DNA from: an uncultured Roseibium sp.
GTDB taxonomy: Bacteria > Pseudomonadota > Alphaproteobacteria > Rhizobiales > Stappiaceae
Assembly (NCBI RefSeq): GCF_947496995.1
Contig: NZ_CANMFD010000002.1
Span: 62,001 to 126,000, forward strand
Length of the DNA: 64,000 bases
Direction of reading: 5' to 3'
Positions 15,705 to 25,240 of the stretch are shown piece by piece. The notes under the pieces are model-generated. The model searched no databases and was not told the DNA's origin. It saw only the letters and a program-made list of their open reading frames with translations. A program made the position numbers and the translations under genes. Each line of letters starts with the position of its first letter. The stretch's first letter is position 1.

Positions 15705-17224
15705 TGCTGGATGGTCTCCCGAACGAAATTGTCATCGTCCGACGCAAGAACAGCTGGGACGAAGAAACTCATATTCATGGTGTCTGGAAGATCGCCTATG
15801 CGGATTTCATGACCGCGTTGATGGCCTTCTTCCTGGTGATGTGGCTCATAAACGTTACCGATGAAAGCGTGCGCAAGGGTGTCGCCCAGTATTTCAACCC
15901 GGTCAAACTCGCGTCGACGGCACCGAACCGCAAGGGTTTGAACGATCCGCAGGTCGATGGCGAAACCAGCAACGATGGTACGAAACCGTTCAGCGGCAAA
16001 CTTGGCGGCTCGGACGAGCCTGTCGATCAGGACGCGAATTTCGGTGACGGGGAAAGATCCGGTCACAAGGCCATCGAAATGGAAGAGCTGCCGGAGCAGG
16101 GGGGCAACTCCGCCACCGGCCAGTTCACGCAGATCCATTCGGAATCGATCCTGTTTTCCGATCCTTATGCTGTCCTGGACACTCTTTCAGAAAAGATCCG
16201 CGTTATCGACACACTCGAAGCGAACCCTCTGGGCATAGGCTCCGGCCTGGAAAAACACGAGGGAGTTCAGGGCGGACAGGCGTATCGCGATCCGTTTGAT
16301 CCGCTGTATTGGCAATTCCGTCCCGGACGGGGCATCGACGGCACCGATCCCCTGTTGCGCGCACAGGCCCGCAAGGAACAAAAGGGGCAGGGCCATACCA
16401 AAGGAACGGACGCTGCAGACGTTCAATCCCAGGATCTTCATGCCCTGGGTGCGTCATCTGCCACGGAATTGGCCGGAGAGCCGCTTAGCGGTTCAATGGA
16501 GGAAGCCACGCCCCGCAGCGGCGATCTCCAGCATGCCTCCGGTAGCGGCCCGGATGTCTTTGCGGACCTTGGGGAAGGACCTCACGCCGATCCGTTCAAG
16601 AAAATGGATCCGGTTGTCGCCCACGTGACGGGTCTGTCGCTCCAGAATGCCTCACGGGCGGTGGCTCAGGTCAGTACCGGCACGCAGGATGTGGATACCG
16701 GGATCGAAGTCATCGATCTGGAATCCTCTGAAGTGATTGTCGATGGCCTGTCGAAAGCGGAAATCCTTGTCACACGCCTGACGCGGGTCCTCGAAGAGAC
16801 GAAAGGCACCGTCCTTGAGGAGACCGCCGCTCAGATCACCATTGTACGCGAAGGTGAGGGGGCGTTGATCAGCCTGACGGACGATCAGAACTTCGGCATG
16901 TTCGCCATAGGCTCAGCAGAACCCCGTCCCGAGTTGGTGAAACTTCTGGAACGGATCGGCAAGGTCGTTGCCGAGATGCCCGGCCAGATCGTTATCAAGG
17001 GCCACACCGACGCACGGCCGTTCCGCAGCAAGTCCTACGACAATTGGCGCTTGTCATCTTCGAGGGCTCACATGGCGCTCTACATGCTCACACGCGGTGG
17101 CGTAGCCAAGGATCGCTTCGACCGGGTTGAAGGCTATGCCGACCGTCATCTGAAAAATCCGGAAGATCCCTTCGCGGCAGTAAACCGCCGGATCGAGATC
17201 TATCTTCTGGAGGGAAGCGAATGA
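15704..17224 (+). CDS. motB: flagellar stator protein MotB
   Basis: Peptidoglycan-anchored stator subunit, partner of MotA (39122-40015). 506 residues from ATG 15704, preceded by AAGGAGG; an in-frame start at 15662 lies inside fliH. One membrane helix carries the proton-binding Asp34 in YADFMTALMAFF. A long variable periplasmic linker (about 75-370), typical of rhizobial MotB, leads to the OmpA-like domain (GHTDARPF near 433, NWRLSSSRAH, VNRRIEIYLL). Overlaps motC by ATGA. Confidence 0.95.
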   Translation: MLDGLPNEIVIVRRKNSWDEETHIHGVWKIAYADFMTALMAFFLVMWLINVTDESVRKGVAQYFNPVKLASTAPNRKGLNDPQVDGETSNDGTKPFSGKLGGSDEPVDQDANFGDGERSGHKAIEMEELPEQGGNSATGQFTQIHSESILFSDPYAVLDTLSEKIRVIDTLEANPLGIGSGLEKHEGVQGGQAYRDPFDPLYWQFRPGRGIDGTDPLLRAQARKEQKGQGHTKGTDAADVQSQDLHALGASSATELAGEPLSGSMEEATPRSGDLQHASGSGPDVFADLGEGPHADPFKKMDPVVAHVTGLSLQNASRAVAQVSTGTQDVDTGIEVIDLESSEVIVDGLSKAEILVTRLTRVLEETKGTVLEETAAQITIVREGEGALISLTDDQNFGMFAIGSAEPRPELVKLLERIGKVVAEMPGQIVIKGHTDARPFRSKSYDNWRLSSSRAHMALYMLTRGGVAKDRFDRVEGYADRHLKNPEDPFAAVNRRIEIYLLEGSE

Positions 17225-18444
17225 TGGGTTTTACGTCACAGCTGAAGACAGGTTTTGTCCGGCTTTTGCTGAGCATGGTGTTTCTTGCCGGGGCGGCTGC
17301 AGGGGCGCGTTCGCAGGATGCCGGCGGCGGACCTCTTCCCTATGAGCTCGTCAGGTCGCTGCAATCCCTTCAGGAGCAGGTGGCCCAGGGCAACAGCCAC
17401 GCCACGGTTGCCCAAAGGTCGCTTCTGGCCAGGATGGACGTAAGGTTTATCCAGATGTCGCCGGATGTCTGGCAGGACCCCCGCAACGCGCGGGCGGCGG
17501 TCATACACCTTCTCAGCGGTGGTCACCCCGATGTCATGCGGTATCTTCTGACGCTCGACCCGGCCCCGGTTATCGACCGGAAGTTGATGGAAGCTTCTCT
17601 GGCCTATATCGAGGGACGCGAAGATGAGATGCGGGATCTTCTGGAAGACATCGACCCGCTCGATCTTCCCTCCGGTCTCGGCGGTCATGTGGCTCTGGTC
17701 AAGGCTGCGTCCTACCTCAGAAGCGATCCGGCACGGGCGCGGGAGCTGCTGCAAGTCGCCAGTCTGCTGATGCCGGGTACCCTGGTGGAGGAGGCGGCGC
17801 TTCGGCGGGAGGTCTTCGTCGCCGGCATCATGGGCGATGTCGACCATTTCCGGGTCCTGAGCACACGTTATCTGCGCCGGTTCAGCAATTCGATCTATGC
17901 CGGCGATTTCCGCAGGCGCTTTGCGCTGGCGATCGATACGCTCGGCTTTGTGAAGAGTGAGGACAAGTTCGCGCTGATCGTTCCTGTCCTGCATGAATTC
18001 GACGCCGATTCCAGGCGTGGGCTCTACATGCGGCTCGCCCGTTCCGCACTGCTGGCGGGGCATTTGAACGTAGCGCGCAAATCGACCGAAGAAGCCATGA
18101 TACTGGCCGTCGAGGGCACCCGGGAAAGAGAGATCCTGAAGGTGTATTCGGCCGCGACCCGCCTTGAACCGGAGATGATCTCGGAAAACAGGGATCTGCT
18201 GTGGTCGATCGACAAGAGTGCGCTTTCCTATGAGGATCTTGCACTCCTCGACGGGGTCTACACGGTTCTCAATTCCGTGCGGCATTTCCCGGAACCACCG
18301 GACAACGTAATCGGAGAATTCAACGTGGCGAGCAATATCGCCGATCCCGAAGACCTGTCCTGGGTCACGCCGGACATGAATCTGGCCGAGCGGCTGTTAC
18401 GCCGCACCGAGAAGTCTCTCGAAGCAATGGGAGAAGAAGAATGA
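17221..18444 (+). CDS. motC: periplasmic motility protein MotC
   Basis: In rhizobia MotC is a periplasmic protein that binds MotB and is needed for rotation. 407 residues with an N-terminal signal (LLLSMVFLAGAAAGARSQ) and a largely helical body (LPYELVRSLQSLQEQVAQGNS, NARAAVIHLLSGGHPDVMRYLL) that matches the family. Overlapping starts with motB and fliK (ATGA at both ends) show tight coupling. ATG at 17221 and at 17224 are both possible. Confidence 0.9.
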   Translation: MMGFTSQLKTGFVRLLLSMVFLAGAAAGARSQDAGGGPLPYELVRSLQSLQEQVAQGNSHATVAQRSLLARMDVRFIQMSPDVWQDPRNARAAVIHLLSGGHPDVMRYLLTLDPAPVIDRKLMEASLAYIEGREDEMRDLLEDIDPLDLPSGLGGHVALVKAASYLRSDPARARELLQVASLLMPGTLVEEAALRREVFVAGIMGDVDHFRVLSTRYLRRFSNSIYAGDFRRRFALAIDTLGFVKSEDKFALIVPVLHEFDADSRRGLYMRLARSALLAGHLNVARKSTEEAMILAVEGTREREILKVYSAATRLEPEMISENRDLLWSIDKSALSYEDLALLDGVYTVLNSVRHFPEPPDNVIGEFNVASNIADPEDLSWVTPDMNLAERLLRRTEKSLEAMGEEE

Positions 18445-19775
18445 GCGTGAATACGCAAGCCTTTGTGCCTTCGTCGCCGCAGTCCGGCAAATCGGCGGAC
18501 GGCCGGGCCACAGACGGCGGTCAATCCTCGCAGGAGACGGCGGCAGAATTTCAGTCGTTCATGCAGGGCATGAAAAAGGGCGGTGCGGTTGGAGCCGGCG
18601 GCGGAAGACAATCCGGGACACCGGACGGTCAGGCGGAAGACGGCAAGGGCGCCGTGCCGGAAGAGACCATAGAGCCGCAGGCAGAGGACGGCGCGAAGGC
18701 GGACGGCGGAGAGGCCAGAAAATCCGGGTTCGTCTCCTTCACGACGAGCAATCTTGCCGATGCCCTGCGTCAGGTTTCCCAGAAAATCCTGTCCAATCCT
18801 GCAAATGGCGGCGCAGGATCGCAGGCCGGCGGGGATCCGATCCCGCTCGATCCGGGTACGGAAGGTTCAGGACAGGGGTCGGCTCAGGCTCCGACCGCCT
18901 TGCCGATCACGACGGTGCTCGCCATTCCGGCAGATCAAAACAGGCAGGCTGCCACGCCCGGATCTCAGGACCAGGCGCTTCGTCAGCGTCAGCCTTTCCC
19001 GGGAGCACAGGTAAAAGCCGGGTCGGCACTTGAGGCTGAAGGCGGCGGAAAAACCGGGGCGACCTCGCTCTTTTCGCAGTTCGGCGTCGAGCCCGAGCGT
19101 GTAGCTGACGAGGCGTCCGGCAGGTCTGCCGGACGGTCGATGTTGCCGGAAGAAGCTGCGGGCACGGTCAAGATATTGCGTCAGGAAACCCATTTCGCAC
19201 CCAACATGCGGCTGTCGCCCGTACAGCAGGTTGGCGAGCAGATCGTTTCCGCCATGAAGGAAATGCCGTCAGGCAACGGCGCGCAGCAGACGGGTCTGTC
19301 CGCGAGAGCGGAAGGGCCGGTGCTCAAAACCCTGGACATCCAGCTTACGCCGCATGAGCTCGGCAGCGTGAAAGTGTCTCTCAGAATGGTCGGCGACACC
19401 GTCGAGGTGACTTTGGTTGCCAGCAAGGCGCAGACCGCCGAGCTGTTGAAACAGGACAGGCAGCTGCTCGACCAGATGCTGCGAGTGACCGGCGTCAAGA
19501 CGGATGCGATTACCGTTCAGGCCGCCGACGACCGTCCGGCAATGCACACCGGTGCATCCGCGAACAGCCAATCGTCCACAGGACAAAACGGTTCCGGTGA
19601 CGGTCAGGCCCAGTCCTTCAACGGCGGCGGCTCCGATCAGCAGAACAACCGCTCGGGTCGAAATGATCCGGAGGGGGCGTATCCGGCCAACGAGGCCAAT
19701 GTCATCGAGACTACGGAGGGAGCAGGTCATGAAAAAACTTCTGACATCAGCCTTTCTGACGGCATCTATCTTTAG
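18441..19775 (+). CDS. fliK: flagellar hook-length control protein FliK (MotD)
   Basis: Molecular ruler and export-specificity switch; rhizobial literature long called it MotD. 444 residues. The N-terminal two thirds are low-complexity, Gly/Gln/Ser/Glu-rich. The FliK C-terminal domain is clear (LKTLDIQLTPHELGSVKVSL near residues 294-313, then a VEVTLVASKAQTAELLKQD block). The start overlaps motC by 4 bp; the end overlaps the transglycosylase gene by 47 bp. Confidence 0.9.
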   Translation: MSVNTQAFVPSSPQSGKSADGRATDGGQSSQETAAEFQSFMQGMKKGGAVGAGGGRQSGTPDGQAEDGKGAVPEETIEPQAEDGAKADGGEARKSGFVSFTTSNLADALRQVSQKILSNPANGGAGSQAGGDPIPLDPGTEGSGQGSAQAPTALPITTVLAIPADQNRQAATPGSQDQALRQRQPFPGAQVKAGSALEAEGGGKTGATSLFSQFGVEPERVADEASGRSAGRSMLPEEAAGTVKILRQETHFAPNMRLSPVQQVGEQIVSAMKEMPSGNGAQQTGLSARAEGPVLKTLDIQLTPHELGSVKVSLRMVGDTVEVTLVASKAQTAELLKQDRQLLDQMLRVTGVKTDAITVQAADDRPAMHTGASANSQSSTGQNGSGDGQAQSFNGGGSDQQNNRSGRNDPEGAYPANEANVIETTEGAGHEKTSDISLSDGIYL

Positions 19776-20307
19776 TGGCGTTTTGACGGTCAGCCTTCCG
19801 GCTGCCGCAGAAGTGCAAAACGTCTGCGAACGGGAAATGATTGCGGCGGCTAAAAAATACCGGGTGCCGCTTGGCGTGCTCTACGCCGTGGGGTTGACCG
19901 AGACCGGGAGACGGAACTCCCTCTATCCCTTTGCCCTGAACATAGAAGGCAAATCGGTGTTTCCACCCAGCCGGCTGGCCGCCAAGCAGGATTTTCTCCA
20001 GGCCCGCAAGCATGGCAAGAAACTGATCGATATCGGCTGCATGCAGATCAACCATCATTATCACGGCAAGCAATTCCGGTCAGTCGATCACATGCTCGAA
20101 CCGCGCGCCAACGTGCAATATGCCGCGCGCTTCCTGAAAGACCTGCGGAGCAGGCAGGGGTCCTGGACGATGGCTGTCGCCAGGTATCACGCCGGTCCGA
20201 ACAATGATCCGGCACAAAAGCGCTATGTCTGTACGGTGATCAGAAACATGGTTGCTTCCGGCTTCGGTCACTGGACCCAGAATTCCAAGCAGTTTTGTAA
20301 CGCTTGA
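19729..20307 (+). CDS. periplasmic lytic transglycosylase of the flagellar cluster
   Basis: 192 residues from ATG 19729 with GGAGGGAGCAGG upstream; a longer frame to 19504 is an artefact inside fliK. Signal peptide ends near AAA/E. The SLT-type lysozyme fold is indicated by the catalytic Glu in YAVGLTETGRR and by GCMQINHHYH. Such an enzyme opens peptidoglycan for the rod or the stator; rhizobial clusters carry an equivalent after fliK. Last gene of the fliF unit. Confidence 0.88.
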   Translation: MKKLLTSAFLTASIFSGVLTVSLPAAAEVQNVCEREMIAAAKKYRVPLGVLYAVGLTETGRRNSLYPFALNIEGKSVFPPSRLAAKQDFLQARKHGKKLIDIGCMQINHHYHGKQFRSVDHMLEPRANVQYAARFLKDLRSRQGSWTMAVARYHAGPNNDPAQKRYVCTVIRNMVASGFGHWTQNSKQFCNA

Positions 20308-20314
20308 CTGATCA

Positions 20315-20345
20315 GCATTGGCATCCCTTGGTGCCGATGCTTTCA
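20315..20345 (+). terminator. probable terminator of the fliF-transglycosylase unit
   Basis: 9-bp stem with one G-T pair (20315-20323/20332-20340), 8-nt loop, then TTTCATTTGTTT. The T-tract is interrupted, so it is weaker than the others. Confidence 0.55.
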
Positions 20346-20413
20346 TTTGTTTCAAAAGATAAAATTTTAGATAATTAAGTATCTGAATATAAAGAATAAA
20401 TATTTTCGGGCAA

Positions 20414-20431
20414 CAGCTTCACGCAAGTTCT
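20414..20431 (+). promoter_or_regulatory. candidate FtcR-type box D, upstream of flgE operon
   Basis: CAGCTTC-ACGC-AAGTTCT, 11-bp direct repeat, 45 nt before flgE. Confidence 0.75.
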
Positions 20432-20476
20432 GTCGGTTTCACTGTGGTCAGTTGATCTGGAAACAGGAGACCTGTC

Positions 20477-21766
20477 ATGGGCCTTTTCGGAGTAATGCGC
20501 ACAGGCGTTTCAGGCATGAATGCGCAGTCTAGCAAACTCGGCACCGTTGCCGACAATATCGCCAATTCCAGCACCACCGGCTACAAGCGGGCGATGACGG
20601 AGTTTTCCTCCCTGGTGCTTTCGCAAGGGTCCGGGACCTACAACTCCGGGGGCGTGCAGGCTCATACCAAATACGCCATAACGGATCAGGGGGCACGGTC
20701 CTACACCACCTCCAGTCTCGACCTTGCGGTCAGCGGCAACGGATTTTTCATCGTCTCCACCGGGACCGACGCAACCTCGCAGCAGGCGCTCACCCGCGCC
20801 GGGTCCTTTGTGCCCGACGGGGAAGGTTTTCTCGTCAATACAGCGGGTTACTATCTGCAGGGCTATCCGCTTGCCGACGGTTCTGAACCGGCTCTGGTGG
20901 CCAACGGTCTCGGCGGTCTGGAGCCGATCAATATCTCGCAGAACAAGCTCGAAGCGACCCCGACAGGCAGAGCAACGCTCTACACGAACGTATCCGAGGA
21001 TGCGACGATCGTGGCCGGCGCCAACCTTCCTTCCGTAGACTTCGCGTCTGCGGCGACCGTCGATTATTCCCATAAGACGTCGCTTATCGTCTACGACAAC
21101 CTCGGCAACGAGGTGAAGCTGGATCTCTATTATTCCAAGACGACCGACGGGCCTCCGACATCCGACTGGGAAGTTGCGGTGTTTGATTCAGCCGATTCCA
21201 CAGACGGCGGATTTCCCTATGCCGGCCCGCCGCTGAACACCCAGACCCTGAACTTCGACACCACCACGGGCGATCTCGACGGGGCCAGCCCCACGACGAT
21301 CAACGTCGCGGTGCCGAACGGTGGCACATTCGATATCGACCTGGCCGATTCCACCTACCTGAATGCTGATTTCGAGGTCACGACCGTCGATACGGACGGC
21401 AATGCACCGAGTTCCGTCGAGGGCGTGGAATTCGCTGACGACGGTACGCTTTTCGCGGTCTACGAAAACGGTGACCGCCGTGCGCTCTACAAGATCCCGC
21501 TGGCGGATGTCGCGAGCCCGGACAAACTCGATCCGCTGAGCGGCAACATCTACCGCCCGTCCTTCGAGTCCGGTGAGGTGCGCGTCGGTTTCCCGGGAGA
21601 AGCCGGGATGGGTGCTCTGGAAGTGGGCGCGCTGGAAAGTTCGAACGTGGATCTGGCGAGCGAGCTGACCTCGATGATCGAATCCCAACGCACCTACACG
21701 GCCAACTCCCAGGTGTTCAAGGCAGGTTCCGACCTGCTGCAGGAACTTGTGAACCTGGCCCGATAA
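20477..21766 (+). CDS. flgE: flagellar hook protein FlgE
   Basis: Hook subunit, 429 residues. N-terminal MRTGVSGMNAQSSKLGTVAD and NSSTTGYKRAMTEFSSLV, the FlgE D2 domain (STYLNADFEVTT), and a C-terminal block (LESSNVDLASELTSMIESQR, YTANSQVFKAG). CAGGAG is well spaced before the ATG. First gene after box D. Confidence 0.96.
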   Translation: MGLFGVMRTGVSGMNAQSSKLGTVADNIANSSTTGYKRAMTEFSSLVLSQGSGTYNSGGVQAHTKYAITDQGARSYTTSSLDLAVSGNGFFIVSTGTDATSQQALTRAGSFVPDGEGFLVNTAGYYLQGYPLADGSEPALVANGLGGLEPINISQNKLEATPTGRATLYTNVSEDATIVAGANLPSVDFASAATVDYSHKTSLIVYDNLGNEVKLDLYYSKTTDGPPTSDWEVAVFDSADSTDGGFPYAGPPLNTQTLNFDTTTGDLDGASPTTINVAVPNGGTFDIDLADSTYLNADFEVTTVDTDGNAPSSVEGVEFADDGTLFAVYENGDRRALYKIPLADVASPDKLDPLSGNIYRPSFESGEVRVGFPGEAGMGALEVGALESSNVDLASELTSMIESQRTYTANSQVFKAGSDLLQELVNLAR

Positions 21767-21809
21767 ACCTCAGTAGATCCATTGGCCCGTTAACCGGAAA
21801 GTTGTTGTC

Positions 21810-23300
21810 ATGAGCCTGTCCGTCGCATTGCAGGTTGCCCAGTCCGCGCTGGCTGCCCGCCAGACAGAATCCGCGGTCATCGCCCGAAATATCGCGGGTG
21901 CACAGGATGCCGGGTTCTCCCGTAAATCCGTGGTTCTCAGCCAGGTTTACACCTCGAACGGTCAGTCCGGCGGCGTCCGCGTCGACGGTATCGTCCGGGT
22001 GACGGACAGTGCTCTGTATTCGTCTCTCCTTTCTTCCACATCTGTCGGCACCTCCCAGGAATCCATCCTGAACGGCCTGACCAGAATGTCCGAGACGATA
22101 AACGACACCCAGTTGGAGATGTCTCCTGCGGCGATGCTGGGAGAGCTGCAGCTTTCCCTGCAGAATTACGCATCTGACCCGAACAACACCATTCTGGCCC
22201 AGAACGTTCTGCAATCCGCCAAGGATATGGCCACCACCCTGCAGTCCGGTTCCGCCGTCGTTCAGGAAGTGCGTGCGAACGCGGATTCCGATATGGCGGG
22301 ATCGGTTCGGCAGATCAACAATCTCCTCGACCAGCTGGAGGGCCTCAATACGGTCATCGTCAAGGGCACCCAGTCCGGCGCCGATGTGACCGATGCCCTC
22401 GACAGCCGGGACCAGGTCCTTCTGGCTCTGTCGGAGGAAATAGGTATCACCACGCTGGATCGTGCCGACGGGGATATCGTCGTCTACACAGACAGCGGTG
22501 TGACCCTGTTCGAAACCAGTGCGCGTGAGGTGAGGTTCGAGCCTACGCTGGTTTACGACGCGACCACGGTCGGCAATGCGGTCTTCATCGACGGCGTTCC
22601 GGTTGCGGGTCCAGGTGCGATGATGCCGATCAGTTCCGGGCGTTTGCACGGGCTGGCTGAACTTCGCGACGATGTCGCCGTGACTTACCAGAACCAGCTC
22701 GACGAGGTTGCACGCGGCCTGATCGAGGCTTTTGCCGAAAGCGATCAGAGCGGTGGCGGTGGGCCGGATCAGGCCGGCCTGTTCACCTGGCCGGGCGCCC
22801 CTGCGGTGCCGGCGACCAGCACGCTGGTTGCGGGTCTGGCGGCGGAGATCGAGGTCAACGCCAATGCGGATCCCGATCTCGGCGGCAGTCTGGACAGGAT
22901 CCGGGACGGCGGCATCTCCGATCCGTTCGATCCCAATTACAATTACAACCCGTCGGCCGCGGCCGGATTTTCCGACCGCTTGCAGGAACTGGTGTCCGTG
23001 TTCGATCAGGACAGGGTCTTTGACGGCGGCGTTGAGCTCGACCCGTCGGACTCCTTGAGCGGATTTGCGGCATCGTCCGTCAGTTGGCTGGAAAGCGGCC
23101 GCAAGACGATGACCAGCAATGTCGAGGTGCAGACGGTCATCCTGGGCCGCACGGCGGAAAATCTCGACAACAAGACCGGTGTCAACATCGACGAGGAAAT
23201 GACGCTGTTGCTTGACATCGAACGCTCCTATTCGGCCGCGACGCGGCTCATTTCAGCGGTCGACGCAATGTTCGAAGATCTATTGGCCGCAGCGAGGTAA
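21810..23300 (+). CDS. flgK: hook-filament junction protein FlgK
   Basis: First hook-associated protein (HAP1), 496 residues. N-terminal SLSVALQVAQSALAARQTES with RNIAGAQDAGFSRKS, the FlgK-type SGRLHGLAELRDD block near residue 276, and a C-terminal VNIDEEMTLLLDIERSYSAA that matches flagellin-like C-termini. No strong ribosome site is seen. Lies between flgE and flgL as usual. Confidence 0.94.
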   Translation: MSLSVALQVAQSALAARQTESAVIARNIAGAQDAGFSRKSVVLSQVYTSNGQSGGVRVDGIVRVTDSALYSSLLSSTSVGTSQESILNGLTRMSETINDTQLEMSPAAMLGELQLSLQNYASDPNNTILAQNVLQSAKDMATTLQSGSAVVQEVRANADSDMAGSVRQINNLLDQLEGLNTVIVKGTQSGADVTDALDSRDQVLLALSEEIGITTLDRADGDIVVYTDSGVTLFETSAREVRFEPTLVYDATTVGNAVFIDGVPVAGPGAMMPISSGRLHGLAELRDDVAVTYQNQLDEVARGLIEAFAESDQSGGGGPDQAGLFTWPGAPAVPATSTLVAGLAAEIEVNANADPDLGGSLDRIRDGGISDPFDPNYNYNPSAAAGFSDRLQELVSVFDQDRVFDGGVELDPSDSLSGFAASSVSWLESGRKTMTSNVEVQTVILGRTAENLDNKTGVNIDEEMTLLLDIERSYSAATRLISAVDAMFEDLLAAAR

Positions 23301-23304
23301 CGTC

Positions 23305-24351
23305 ATGAAAACCACCCATATCTCCACGATTTCATTTGCGAACGCCTCACGCCGGCAGATCATGAACCAGGCGAATCTGGTCAACAAGCTCAGCATCGAG
23401 ATGTCGTCCGGACGCAAGTTCGACGTTGGCCTTGATCTGGGGTCGCGGACCGGCGAGAGCGTGTCCCTGCGGGCGGAATTCCATTTTCTGAACGGCATCG
23501 TCGATACCAACGCGCTGACAGCCTCGCGGCTCGATGTGAGCCAGGCAGCGATGGGCGACATGCTCAGCGATGCCCAGGGTTTCCTGAGCACGCTCATTGC
23601 GCTGCGCGAAGATGGCGGCAGTGCGGAGATCGTCAAGTCGGACGCCCAGGGCAGCATGGAGCTGCTGGTGTCGCGCTTGAACACACAGTTGAACGGCAAC
23701 TTCGTGTTTGCCGGGATCAATTCCGATCAGGAGCCGGTCGCCGATTATCTCGACCCTGCGTCGCCGAACAAACTGGCTGCCGACGCCGCCTTTTTCGCCG
23801 AATTCGGGATGACGCAGTCAGATCCGGCAGTTTCCACCATCACGCCTGCGGCCATGGACGCCTATCTGAGCGGGGCCTTTGACGCCTTGTTCCAGGATCC
23901 TGCGTGGGGGACGGACTGGTCGAGTGCTTCCGACAGCGTCACGGTCAGCCGGATTTCTGCCAGCGAGACGGTCAACAGCTCTGTGAGCGCCAACGAGCAG
24001 GCCTTCCGGGACCTGGCGCAGGCCTACACGCTGATGGCGGATCTCGGCAACGAAAACCTGGACCCGGGCACCTACAAGAGCGTGCTGAACAAGGCCATTG
24101 AAAAGCTTGGTACCGGTATTGCCGGCGTGACCAGCGAGATGGGGAAACTCGGCAACGTGCAGGAACAGGTCAAGCTGGCGAGTTCCCGGCTGCAAGTCCA
24201 GACCGATATCCTGAACAGCCGCATCAATGATCTGGAAAATGTGAATCCGGAGGAAACGTCGGTTCGTCTGAACACTGCGCTGACCCAGTTGGAGACGACC
24301 TATGCTGTGACCGCCCGCATGCAGGGCCTCAGTATTCTGAACTACATCTGA
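23305..24351 (+). CDS. flgL: hook-filament junction protein FlgL
   Basis: Second junction protein (HAP3), 348 residues from ATG 23305; the frame is open back to 23212, within flgK. Flagellin-like N-terminus (THISTISFANASRRQIMNQA, LSIEMSSGRKFDVGLDLGS) and C-terminus (LTQLETTYAVTARMQGLSIL). Short and divergent, as in other alphaproteobacteria. Confidence 0.92.
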   Translation: MKTTHISTISFANASRRQIMNQANLVNKLSIEMSSGRKFDVGLDLGSRTGESVSLRAEFHFLNGIVDTNALTASRLDVSQAAMGDMLSDAQGFLSTLIALREDGGSAEIVKSDAQGSMELLVSRLNTQLNGNFVFAGINSDQEPVADYLDPASPNKLAADAAFFAEFGMTQSDPAVSTITPAAMDAYLSGAFDALFQDPAWGTDWSSASDSVTVSRISASETVNSSVSANEQAFRDLAQAYTLMADLGNENLDPGTYKSVLNKAIEKLGTGIAGVTSEMGKLGNVQEQVKLASSRLQVQTDILNSRINDLENVNPEETSVRLNTALTQLETTYAVTARMQGLSILNYI

Positions 24352-24402
24352 TCATGTCCAAGTTCTTGACATTGATAGTAAATACGAAACTGGAGAGGGC
24401 CC

Positions 24403-24753
24403 ATGTACAACTTGTCCTATGCTGAGGTCATGGATGATCTCTGCAGCGATCAACGGTTGAACGAACATGAGGCGATGACGATTGTCATCGAGAAACTGAA
24501 CAGCGCCAGCGAGCTGGGGATCCGCTCGCCGGAGGCCGTGGAGGCGTTGTTCTACACCCGGCGCCTGTGGAGTTATTTCCTGGAACAGCTGGCCGATGAC
24601 GGCAATGAACTGCCCGTCGAAACACGGGCAAACCTCATTTCCATCGGTATCTGGGTTCTGAAGGAAGCGGAGGCCCTGCGCCAGTGGCAGCAGGAAGACT
24701 TCGCCGACATCATTCAGATCAACTCCATTATCCGCGACAGTCTGGACGGTTAA
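24403..24753 (+). CDS. flaF: flagellin synthesis regulator FlaF
   Basis: In Caulobacter and Brucella FlaF supports flagellin production, acting against the repressor FlbT. 116 residues; small acidic helical protein with the family pattern (MNDL-like start, LYFTRRLWSY-like segment seen as FYTRRLWSYFLEQLADD, and LISIGIWVLKEAEAL). GGAGAGGG precedes the ATG. Adjacent to flbT, as is usual. Confidence 0.9.
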   Translation: MYNLSYAEVMDDLCSDQRLNEHEAMTIVIEKLNSASELGIRSPEAVEALFYTRRLWSYFLEQLADDGNELPVETRANLISIGIWVLKEAEALRQWQQEDFADIIQINSIIRDSLDG

Positions 24754-24757
24754 CCTC

Positions 24758-25228
24758 ATGAAAATCGGATTGAAAGCGGGCGAACGCCTGTTCCTCAACG
24801 GCGCGGTGATCCGGGCCGAACGCAAGACAAGCATCGAACTGCTGAATGACGCGGTTTTCCTGCTGGAAGCACATATCCTGCAGCCCGAAGATGCAACAAC
24901 GCCTTTGCGGCAGCTCTATTTCATTCTGCAGACCGTGATCATGGATCCCGCGTCGGCGCCTACCGTGCAGGACATGTTCCATCTGGTGCTCGGGTCGGTC
25001 AGGGGAGCCTTTTCGTCGAAAGAGGTTCTGGACCAGCTCAACGAGGTGGAGAACCTCGCCAGGTCCGAGCGCTGGTTCGAGGCGATGAAGATCGTCCGCG
25101 GCCTTTATCCGGTCGAAGCGAATCTGATGGTCGCGGAAAAACGCAACGAAGTGCAGGCCGGGAGGTCGGTACCTTCGGTTTCGGCCGGCCACAAGTATCG
25201 CCAAGGCCCGCTACTGGCCGTCGTTTAA
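24758..25228 (+). CDS. flbT: flagellin mRNA regulator FlbT
   Basis: Post-transcriptional regulator that acts on flagellin mRNA leaders in related bacteria. 156 residues. Starts MKIGLKAGERLFLNGAVIRA and keeps the family core LQPEDATTPLRQLYFILQT. It is encoded 4 bp after flaF. The structured flaA leader at 12231-12356 is the likely target within this window (inference). Confidence 0.92.
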   Translation: MKIGLKAGERLFLNGAVIRAERKTSIELLNDAVFLLEAHILQPEDATTPLRQLYFILQTVIMDPASAPTVQDMFHLVLGSVRGAFSSKEVLDQLNEVENLARSERWFEAMKIVRGLYPVEANLMVAEKRNEVQAGRSVPSVSAGHKYRQGPLLAVV

Positions 25229-25240
25229 AGGAGAGACAGC

